Origin: Paroedura picta
Taxonomy: Eukaryota > Chordata > Lepidosauria > Squamata > Gekkonidae
Length of the DNA: 64,000 nucleotides
Assembly (NCBI RefSeq): GCF_049243985.1
Contig: NC_135374.1
Span: forward strand, 58,401,934 to 58,465,933
Reading direction: 5' to 3'
Shown here: positions 25,501 to 37,500 of the stretch, one piece after another
Numbering within the stretch: the first letter of the stretch is position 1
How the letters are laid out: the number at the start of each line of letters is the position of its first letter
Translations under genes and position numbers: made by a program
The notes under the pieces: generated by a model
Database searches by the model: none
The model's input: the letters and a program-made list of their open reading frames with translations, nothing else
What the model was told of the DNA's origin: nothing

Positions 25501-28500
25501 GACATTTCATCAAAACAATATTGCTGATACCTACACTTGCTCCATCCATTATAAGCACAGTTTTTTCAGGAGAGACATAAGAAAGGTAGTGTAGAGCTGT
25601 GTATGCACGAACACCATCACGAATGGTCCCCACTGCTTCAGGCCCAGAGACTTTTTCAGGTTTATGAACTGTTTCATAAGGGACAATGAGGGAAGGAAGA
25701 AAAATAATTGATTTTTATACCCTTTTTTACTCTACCCTAAGAAGTCTCAAACTGGCCTATAATAGCCTTCCGTTTCTCTTCCCAGAACAGTCCCCTTGTG
25801 AAGCAGGTGGAGCTTCTGAGAGAGTTCTGAGAGAAATGTGATTGGCTCAAGGTTAGCCAGCAGGCTGCACATGGACGAGTGGAAATCAAACTAGGTTCTC
25901 CAGATCAGACTCTACCACTCTTAACCACTACACCATGCTGGAAAGAGTAACATACATATTGGAACAAATTTTAAACCAACCTTTAAGCTTGCTTTAGCTA
26001 TTTGCTATCACCAATTTTCTCAAATAACATTTAATTTGCTGTTTCTATAACAGCAATATCATGTCTATTACAAAAATAATAATTGGCAAGTTGTCCGCTG
26101 ATGCCTTTCAAGAGGAAACTAAATAAAACGTTTTGAAATTTGCCAGCTTTCTTTAAGCCAGCATCTTTATTAGCAGATATTTATGTTCTTTCTTTAAAAT
26201 TGTTTGATAGAAAATGTTCAGTTATTCTGTAGCATTTTTAAAAGATTGTGGAGATTGATCTTATAACCAGAAGTGACAGAACACTGCAAGAACCAGCAGA
26301 ACAATCCAAGATATCAGAATAATAAAAATAATAAAAACAATTATATTTTACAGTCAAGCAGCTTCTTCTACAGCTATGGCAGAGTTCAAAAGATATATGC
26401 TGAGATACTGTATGATGTAGCATAATATGGCTTTGAATAATGGGAACCCCAAGACCAGTTTCATTGAGTTTTCAGAGCAATTATTCCAAACCAATTGAAG
26501 ATTTGATGTAAAAAAACATATAGATGGAAAAATCTGATCCTGATCCTGATCAAATGAGATCCTGGCTTCATAGCAGCCAATTTTTGTTACTAAATAAAAC
26601 CCCAAAAAGATTGTTAGTAAGATGGAGCAGGAAAACACACAGTATTCAAAAAACTAATTAAAGAGTACTCCATTTAAGACTTCAAACATCATAATGAATA
26701 ATATATCCTTTCCACATCCACTGGTGCAGAGGCATAATTCAGTCAGTTAATTTGGGCACTCTGAATTCTAAACCAAGCCTGATTGTGTTTGTTGGGTGAG
26801 GATCAAATTTGTGCTGGCAAGTATTACACAGGCTTGTCTTTCCTGGAATGCTTTAAATAAATATTGCTGTCTTCATCTAGCCTTCCATTCCCCTCCCTTC
26901 CTCTTCTCTGCCACTTCAAGTTTCATCAAAATAAAAATCCTGCTGTGGAGTTCTCTGCAGAGTTACTCTAGTCTTAAATCCACTGAAATCAGATCTGTAC
27001 AGGATTATATTGCAAATTGCTAGAAAACCTGCATCTTGACAGCATAGCAATGTGAATAAACTGAGGCACATTAATTTCCATAGGGTGTAGGGGACACACA
27101 AATATGTGTACAATTGATCTCAACATTGTTCTTTAATCATTTATTAAAGACCACACAACCAAGTTTCAGTATTATGACACCATTCACTAGGGCAGGATTA
27201 AATCAGGGTGTGTGGCTGGCAGACTTTTAAAGCAACATTTCAGCTTCCCAGGGTTTTGCTATCTGGCAGGAATTCCTATCAACTTTAAAGGTGGATGTAA
27301 ATGCCTCTGTAAATGGACATTTTCCATTTTGAACATTCGGAAATAAAATGAACAAAGCATCCTTGTGTGAGGCTCATTTATACACACCAGTCATTACTTG
27401 ACCCAATGTCAACTAGGCTCGTCATGTGCCTGCTGACTACAGGAAAACTCTCACCCACAACTCCCATTGTGCACAGGTACTCTGGTGGGAATACCTTCTA
27501 GCACTTCCAAGGGAAACCCAGAGGTGATGTGACATTGCTCCAGGAATCTCTGGAAATGGTATGTTTTATCACAGGATTTCTGGCAATTCCTAGAGAGGTT
27601 TCTCCTAGAACTGACATAACACCCTCACTCAATGGTATCCCCAATGTCTCTGACCCCCCTGGATTCCTACTCATAGCCAGCCACTGACTAGCAGCTCTAT
27701 TGTCAACATGAAGAATATATACATATAATTGCCAGTATAAATGCCTATTTGCAGATTCTTATAAGCTATGTGCAAGGATTTACAATTAGGAGGAACTTTA
27801 AGCTCTTACCTAACAGCCCACACATACTTTAGGCTCTTGTTTTAATTATACATTATTTGCTTACATTCAAATTATGTAGAACAGCTCACAAAAATGCAAG
27901 TGTTTGAAGTCTACACATTTTGGGGCAGCTGCTCATAAATAGATAAATGCTCCAAAGTGAGAACTTTATGTGGAAGAACATTCATAAGCAAAGTCATACT
28001 TTCATTTTACTAACACTGGCTTTCTCCCCACTGATTTAAAAACGAGACTGTGATGCAGTTGAGTTTGCTGTTGGAAGCCCTCCTGGGTACCTCTTGGAAC
28101 AGCAGAGTTTGCAGTAAAAGGGGAAAAACTGAAAATGACTTTTGATCCAGATTGAAACAAGTAAAACATTACTTCAGAATAAACACAACTGAATATAGAG
28201 AATAAACACAGTGTGGAAGAGACTGCAAATCATCACTTAGATTCCCTGATGTCAAACAATAGTTTAATGACCAAATTTGGGGTGGAGGGAACCTGACAAT
28301 GGAATTCCAAATTCAACTCCCCCCAAGTAAAAAAAAAAAAAATTGAAGAACACAACCCCAACTTCAAGTAAGTGAAATATTGACATTATATAATGCTGAC
28401 CTCCCTGTCTTCTGAACTTTTGGATTTGTCCAGTGGTCCCCCACTTTAGTATGTATATAATTCTTCCAAAAGTAAAGCCAAAACACCCTAGCAAAAAAGA

Positions 28501-31500
28501 TGACAATTGAAAGAAACTGTAAAGCTCAAAGCAAGGGTGAACATTGCTTTAAAAACTGCTTGTTTGGGAAGATTCAGGCTCTATCAGCAAGAAGACAATG
28601 AAGCAAGAAGAGAAGTAAAAGAGATGAGTCAGCTCTTGTGGTTTCTCTAGACTAGTAATGCACTGCTGCTATTGTTCAGAAAAAGCTTGATCACACAGAA
28701 TTTAAAACTTCTGTATGTGACTGTGTGGATCTGAGGGCACGTAGCCATTGTTAGTTACACACCAATCTCAATGTTTCAGCTTCTTAAATAGAATGGTTTT
28801 TAACTGTCAGTTAGGCCTTTATACCCAGAAAGCTGAATTGTTAATATGAGATACATACCCAAATAATGCTCATGAATGACAATAACTTCACACAAACCAG
28901 ACTCTTCTGAATCCAGAGGCAAAATTCCTAAGAAAACAAAACTATACTGTTCAAGCCATATGGAACAAGTATGACATTTCCAAGCAGAATCATTAGCCAA
29001 ACAAGTCACTATTGGCTTATGTCAATTTAATATAATGCAACTGCAAAGAGATAAAAGTTGGCAATATCAGCATACTTTGTCTAAGTATCCCTTCCGATTG
29101 TAGATAACATATGAGGTGAGAACTGTAACAATTCCTACCTTCTAATGAACATACATTTTACAGACCCATTCTGTAAATGCCCAGACCCATTCTGCTAAGA
29201 GACAAAACTTTTGAAAATTACAGATTAATGATTATGGAGCTAAATATTATTGAAACAACTACTTGCAAGTTTCTTAAAGGCGTACCATTGGACAACTACA
29301 GTTTACCCATTCTTATGCTATCTCCCTGATGGGACTGTATGAGTTATCTCTCAGGGCCGTTCTGCATTTGTCCAAAATAGCACAATGTTTACTAATTGAA
29401 ATCGCTACAGTTTTGCCGTTATGCACAACGTCGTTGACAATCTGCAACACTCCTGAAACCGATCCACAAAAAGCGTTTTGTTGTAGCGCTTTCAGAGAAA
29501 TCCCAAAAAGTGGATTCACCCTCCGGAAAGCGCTACACTCCTGCAACCAATCTGCAACACTAGCGGAAAAGTTCTGTGCATTACCATTGTTGCGGTTTCT
29601 GCAAAGTCCCTCCCCCTGGCTCTCTCCTCTGATCTTCCGACGAAGCGATCGCCATTTTTTTCCTTCGAGCAAGCGGAGATCAACGCACCGGCAAGCCTTC
29701 GTTTACCCAGCAAGGCTTCCCGGGCTGCAGTCCCTCTGTTTAAAGTCACCAAGCACAAGCAACACAGAGGCCCGTTTGCTGGTTTATTTTCCCTTTATTT
29801 TTCACACTATTTTCGGCCGAAAATTGTGCCCGTGAGGGGGGGGGATTTTTTTTTTCCACTCGGGGGGAGCGTGGCAACGATAAAACGGCAGCTCAAACAC
29901 CACCTGCTAGCTGGATGGGTCTCTCCGTTGCAACCAATCAACGCAGATTGGTTGCAACGTGTTTTTTTTTTTTTTTTAACCTTCCTTAAAGGTAAAGGGG
30001 CTGTTTGGGAGCATGATAACAGCCGCCCATTGGCTGCTTGATGGCCAGGGGCGGGACACAGCTCAGCAATATCGCTTCCTGGCTAGCGATTTTTGCAGAG
30101 ACCGGAACCCTGTGGGAAATGATAGAAACGCAACTGGATTCCACTACAAAGGCAGGTATGCATAACAACGAATTCCACTATTTAAAATGGTGATTTTTCG
30201 TTCCACAAACAATTTGCAACATGGATCCCAGTGCGGAATGGCCCTCAATGTCTCATCCAGGACTGTTCAACAGCGGTCATCCCACAAAAAGCCAGTTTGA
30301 TGTAGTGGGTTAGAGTTTCTAATTCAAATCACCACTCTGTTTTTGAAGCTCTGGGTACACTGGTGTGGAATTATTACAAATAATTCTTGGAATATTTTGG
30401 AGGAGGAATAGCATACAAATGGAACAAATAAATAATCCAGTGTCAACAGCAACATTTTCATTAGCTGAAATGTTTTGTAAGCCCTCCAAAACACGGAATA
30501 TTTGAGAATGAAAACGAAAATCCAATGTTGAGTGACCGCTTGCAAGAAAATTAACCAAAGTTTCTGATACAATTCTAAATGTCAATATTTTCATGAATTA
30601 CATAACACAACAACACTTACCAACTACTTCATCATGTGGCTGAAAGAAGGATACTTTTTTTCCAACTTGGAGAAAACAGCACAAAGGAAAAACAAGTTTT
30701 AGTTGAAATAAATTGTTCTTTTTGAAAGAATCATACATACTAACAATGACTTACAATACAGTCTGCCAGCTTTGATTCTTAATCTCAAATAAACAGAAAG
30801 TGTTAGAGAGAGAGGGACAAAGCTAAGACATATGAAGACGAAAGAAGAAAAATATTGGCAAAATTCTCTGAGATGGAGCTCAGTTTACTCCCCCAATAGA
30901 AGGAAAGTAAATTAGGTGTGACCAGCAGCATGCATTCCTGTGAAGAATCACAAGGAAAGAGATGATCAGGCTTAACATCCTGTTTGAGTTGAGTGATCCA
31001 TGCAGAAATCTCCTTATGCCCCAAGATTAGTCTATTCAATGCAGATCAAAATGTGCTTCAATTGAAAATAAGTGCTTACAAAGCAAACACCTCAAGTGAC
31101 ATGCAAAATGCAATGAAATCATAAGGTGCAGCGAAATACAAGATTCCCCCAAGGTCACTGATCCAGTGTGGTCTATGGAAAACAGTTCTCCAACAAAAAG
31201 CAATGCAGAGTACAATAAACCCATGTACCAGTCAGCCTAAGACAAAGGTAATCAGCTGTAACTGCACCCCAACCATAACCCAGAGAAAAAATTGCCAATC
31301 TTTCTTCCCATTTTCCAAGTTGTAGCAGTCTATAATATCCAGTAGCAAGACTGCAAACCTATGATTCACGGCCAAATAGATGTATGGTAGCCCATTAGGG
31401 GCTGTTTGGAACTATGAAAGAGTAGACTGGAAAATAAGAGGGGGAATTCTGTAAACCCAGGCAACACAAATAAGAGTATAGAAATGATCTGGCTGGGTAT

Positions 31501-34500
31501 GCACACCATACAGTACAATGCATTTTGAAGTGAGGGTCTCAGACAGATAGTGAACTGCAAATACTACAAGCATTAAATTTTCTTCCAGCATCACAACAAT
31601 ATTAATTTAACTGTCATATCTTCACAAAGGATACCGCCATCCTCTTATAAAGTTGTACTTGTCAAGTAGAACTGATTTTTGTATACCTGTGTTTGCTTCT
31701 AAAGGTCATGTCCTTGCATGTTGGTAAAAGTAATTTTATTTTAAAATAATTACTCAAGTATATAAAGTGCACTTCCTGCTTAAGTTGCTGATTGTACTAG
31801 CTGTAATAAAAAGCCATAAAGAATAGAGAACCACAACACAAAGCATATTGAGAGCTTTTTCAATGTTCAAAGTAAAGAATGCTCCCAAAGCTAGAAATCT
31901 CATTTTATTTGCAGTTTCTAATGGTGGTAGTGGCAGCAGGGGGGGATTCTTTTTAGAGCTGGATTCTATGGCTAGGACAGCAGAAGCTTGCAAAAGCTGA
32001 GCTGCATTTATGGAAATTCACCAACTAGGAATGGGAGGGCAAGGGAAGCATGGAAGACGAATGCTCCTAATGGGGTATATTAGTATAATTACTGAAACCA
32101 TTGCTCCTGCAGAGCACAGTGCAAGATCCAGCACACTTTTTTGCTGCTGGAATGAATATACAGGGCAGCTGTGACTTTCCACATTCTAATGTAATGCGAC
32201 CAAGACACGTAAACCAGGATAGTGCTATGCAATGCAGAATGCAGCAGTCTTAATGACTTGAGAGAGATTATTGTTGAATTATTGTTGAATATTAAATTGC
32301 ATACTTTATTTTGGTACAGGTTCTTATTGCTAAAAATGTTATATTTCTATGATTCTATGAATTTTGTTTTAGATTTGATAACCTATCTTGTGGGCTTTCT
32401 GGAGATTTGCTGGCAGTGCAGAACGGAAATGAACATGAATAGAAACCTAAAACTATATTCAAAAACAAGAGGAGAGATACTGCTCCATCACAATGGCATT
32501 GTCAAAAGGAGCTCCACCATACAGAATTAGAATTAGCTTTTTTGTCCAATGCAGCAGCATTTCTCAAGAATTACTGTTCTCTTAGGAACTTATGGTAACT
32601 ATTTAGTTGTAAAGGAAAAGCTGTTTAGAGGCACAATGGTGTGTTCTCCTTGCATTTGATTACTGCCAGCAATTGACTCAAGCCTGCATGGACCAATTCT
32701 GGGCTCTGTTTCTTACATCATTGCATATTAAAAAATTGGCAGAGCATTGGGCATTTGATTTTATATATGATTCAATTTATACAGTTCAAATGATGCTTAT
32801 TATTTATACTTTCAAAAATTGTAATAGCATTATGTTAATGTATACTCACTCTCCAGTACAACACCAGCAATTTCCCTCCCAACAGGTTGAAATTCCTTCT
32901 CCATCTTGATTTCTGATAAAAGCTAAGCCAATTAACAGTTAGGATGTCTGTTGCCAAGATCACTACACATACTGCATAAGTCAAACATGATATGGAAGGA
33001 GTAAATGCGGCTTGACTCAAATCAATCTATCAGAGCAAGATGATGGAAGGGGGTGAATGACATGACTCTGAAGATCCAATAACTTTGATAATATCAACTA
33101 GGGTGTGGTACAGAAGTTCAGTTCCTCACAATGGCTATGCTTTCCATGTAAAAGACACCATGAGGTTTCAGACAGCTGGCACAGAGTTGTCATGACACAG
33201 AAACCAGCTATGTAGGTCTTAGAATTTTTTGCTTTCATGCTCATTTTTTGATTTAATAGGTAAACCTTGATCACCAGATTTCAAGGAAGAGTGACTAGAT
33301 TCATAAAATTAACTATATAACTAGTAGCCATTGAAAATGGCTAGACTGACTTGTTACGTGAAGCGGGGGAAACATAGGAGCTGAAAAAAAAGACTGGTCT
33401 TCTATTCAACTGAGACAACAGCAGTTTCCCACATCCTAATAAACAAGGAACAGAATCTTTATTTCCCTTACTATGTCCCTGTCCCTTTTCTGTTTCTTTT
33501 ATAGTGATGTCCAGTGCACTCTATCCTTCTAAAACCACTGAAGTCAATTGGCTCATAAAAGTGTAATTCTGTGTAGGATTTCATTGTCTCACATATGCAC
33601 TTTTATACTATATACAGGCAAATCTGCAACAAGATCACAGTCTTCAGTTTTCTCAAAATAAAGTAGTACCTTGGTATCAATCGAGGTGAGACCACAGGCT
33701 TTAACTTGCACTTTTACACAGTTGTCTTTCAAAACAGCAAGGTTATCCTAGAATGAAGTTATATGACATGCGTACTGAATAGCAAAGTACAGAGTATATA
33801 AACAGGAAGCAACAATAACCTGCTAACCTTTTTGTACAGGAAATTAAATATCTGACTGTAAGGCAAAATAAGTGTCAAAAACCATGTCCTGAGAAGGTTA
33901 CAACAGTGCACAAGAGATTACAGAAATTCCTGCACTGAGTAAAGAGGGCATCCTGACTGATGCGTGTTTCTTCCAATTGATCTGAGGTAGAATTACAGCA
34001 ATTCCCTATCCCAGATCTACTTTTCACCTTATGTACCTGAAAACTGCTTTTTTCTAATAGAATTTTATACACATTTTTAATACAACACCCAGTTCCACAC
34101 TAATAAACTTTTGAGGATGTATGGTTGTCCCACCATCTATACTTGCTTTTGCTGGATTGTGGCCACAAAAAAATACTTTATGGTAGGAGAACCATAAAGT
34201 ATCTGACAGATTGTACTGTTAACTTCACTTTTATGTATCTTGACCAACATGTTAAAATATTTCACAATTTCATTGGAACAGTTGTAATAACATTTTACTG
34301 TCAGGCAATTTGATACATCTTACTGCAATAGGTTCTGTAAGTTCATATCTCTTTACATCTAATATTGAGTAACAACATAGCATTACAGTCAAAGAGTCTA
34401 AATCAGCTTATGACAAAACATTTCAGCTTGTTCTGTAGGCAGGGCTCGGTTCTACTTGCTGACTACAATGGAAAGCTTCCACCCAGCAAAGATTTACAGC

Positions 34501-37500
34501 TATAGTTCATGACTTTAACATTATGAAACAATGCACAAAATAGAATACATGTACATCTCATTTCCCCTAAAGTCAGATTTTTTTTCTTTCTCTGATTTAT
34601 GCTGTTAACTCAGAATTTCTCCACCAGGCCAACTCAAGATACTTTCTAATCTGAACAATTTTTACAAACTAATCTAGTTCTTCTTCTGTGCTATATACTA
34701 AGTAATTCCTGTTTTCAAACTCTTAAAACAGATTAAAAAACAGGTTCCCAACTTTGGAGAGCTTTATCTTAAGTCTATATGTTTATGATTACAGCATTAA
34801 AGCTTCAGCTCAAGAAATTGAAGAACTGATAACAAGTATGAAGAATAAGTCACCTGGCCCAGATGTCCTACCCATTTAGTATTATAAAGCTACAATGGAT
34901 GTTCTGCAACCACCTCTATTGAGCCTGTTAAATCAACATCTACAGAATGGTAATAGTCAAAGTTCTTGTAATGATGCCAGAGTAATATTTATCTGTGAAA
35001 AGAACAGCTATACCTAATTCATACATCATAGATCAATATATTTGCTAAATGAAGACTACAGAATATTCACATGATTTCTTGCAGCAAGGCTAAACATCTT
35101 TAACAGCTTTTGCTATTAAAATAATTGAGCAGAGGCAGACTAGGTGCAGCTTGTCCGGCCTTCACTTCCGTTCCGTGTGTATCCTGATTGGCCCGTGGAC
35201 TGGTCGCACCCATCCCCACCAACCCAGTGAGGGGCACTCTGGAGCAATCGTTGCCAGTGTGCCCCTGACTGCTGCCGGAGTTCCTCCCCACACCCCGAAA
35301 AGGCCCACTGAGCCTGGGAGATGCTGTGGCAGGCAGCCCTCCCAGCCACAAGCTAGTGCGGGCAGTGGGGCTGCCTGCCGTGGCATCTCCAAGCCTTAAG
35401 AGCTTTTTGGGGCTTCACCATACCTTGGAGACGTGGCGGCAGCCTTTTCTGGTAACTGCAGCCAGGAGGGCTGCCTGTTGCCGCCTCTCCAAGAATTGCC
35501 AGGTCATTTCAGGGTGGGGTGGGGGGGACAGAGCCCCCCCCAAAGGCTCGGGGAACCTGGGAGACGCCACTGTAGGCCTTTCCCACTTTCTCCTCTTTTT
35601 TCTATTTCTTTCTATATCTCTCCTTTTCTGTCTTTCTCCTTCTTTCTGTCCCTCTCACTCCGTTTCTATATCTCTTTTTATCACTTTTTCTTTTACTCTA
35701 TCTCTATTTTTCTCTTTCTTTCTCTCCCTCTTTCTATCTCTTTCCTTCTCTCTGTCTTTCTCTCCCTCTCTTTCTGTCTATATTTGTCACTCTGTTCTTT
35801 CTATCTCTTTCTTACTTTCTTTTGATTTACCTATATTTCAAATTAAACGCCAGAATAGCACCCAGTATGTAGGTGCAAACTTAAATGGACTTCGAGGAAT
35901 GGTAGAGGACAGGAAGGCCTGGAGGATCATTGTCCATGGGGTCGGGTTGGGTCGGACACAACTTCGCACCTAACAACAACAACAATAGACACATAGACTC
36001 TTGATGCCTCCCTTTCTATGGAGGCTTAAGTCACTACTATAGCTCACCAGGTATTATACAATCTCCACCAGGTAAAGCTACTAGCCTTTTCAAGGAAACT
36101 ATCATTCCACGCTATGAAAAGTTAAACAGGGTCCTCCTTTCTAAATCTTGTTTAATTTTCTGCCTAATGATAGATAAAACTGATCAAACTAGTTTTATTA
36201 AGTGTTGTTACTAACAGATAACACCAATTTTGAATTATGCTGAAAATATAGAAAAATGGCCTTAATGCCGGTAGCAGGTATTTGAAATAACACAGTAGAA
36301 CTTGTTTTTTCATTCAACAAAAAGCAATTCCTTGAATATAAGAAAAGCAATTCACAATTGACCAAAAGCAAATCTACAAGGGAATACAATTTTATCAGTA
36401 TGCATTATATTTGGTATAGGTATGAGGCAGGGTTGTCTTCTACCATTCTTTTTGGCATCAACATTGAACTTCTTAAAGAACTGATAAGATATAACCCAAA
36501 TATAACAGGGAGTAAATATGTGGAAAGTGATTTAAAAACTAGCTTGTATGCTGCTGATATTCTTCTATCACTCAAAATTCTGATAATGAGATTCATAGAA
36601 GAATATAGTATCTGGATATAAGATTAGTAAAAAGAAAATGAACTTCGTTATCGTATATAAAATAGAAATATGCATTAAAATGTACAAAGGTTTTTCAAAA
36701 TTAACTGATCTTGAGTGGCCTCAATTTGCTGTACAAAATGTCTGAATAAGAACGGGTCCTTCCCTGTATTTGTATCATTGACCCCCCCTCCCCGGGAGGG
36801 AGCTTACCATCACCCCCAGTTTATATATGACTGACATAGATGGGAACAGATGCAATGAGGAGAAATGGGCCTAAGATTGTGTGATCGCCATCTTGCTTTT
36901 TTTTTGCTGTTTTATCTGATAGATTATATTTTATAGGGATTTCATGTTTTTACTATGTTGTAAGCCACCACAAGCCAGCTTGTCTGAGAGTGGCAGAGTG
37001 AAAATCTAATAAATAAAATTAAAGTTTTAATGTAAAGCAGTGGTCCCCAACCTTTTTATCACCGGGGACCACTCAATGCCGGGGACCACTCACCAGGGAC
37101 CACTCAACGCCTTTTACTGAGGCCCGGGGGGGGTAGTTTACTCCTCTACTCTCAACCACTGCCCTAACGCTCTCTGATCGCTATGGTAATGTTTAAACAT
37201 CCCTTCAAAAAAAGATACAGACACGCCACAACAATGAACATAAGGAACATTTTATTTTCATGGAAATTTTAACTCATGACAATGACAAATCAATGGGAAC
37301 CCTGAGCTTGTTTCTCTGCAACGAGATAGTCCCATCTGGGAGTGATGGGAGACAATGACACCCGAAGTGTTTTGTAAAGGGCCGGGGGGGGGGGGGGGGA
37401 TGAAGTAAAGGGCCGGGGGGGGGGGAGAAGGCGTCCTTCGGGGCCCACCTCCAATTAGTCGAAGGACCACATGTGGTCCACGGCCCACAGGTTGGGGATC

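Noticed and set aside
29329-29835. 168-codon open frame inside a PIF/Harbinger-like MITE
   Set aside because: No DDE nuclease or Myb-like motif; the sister copy has no equivalent frame.
35326-35973. 215-codon plus-strand open frame
   Set aside because: It runs through GC-rich repeat, a C/T tract (Ser/Leu/Phe only) and a BovB tail. Only its last 24 codons have meaning, as BovB.
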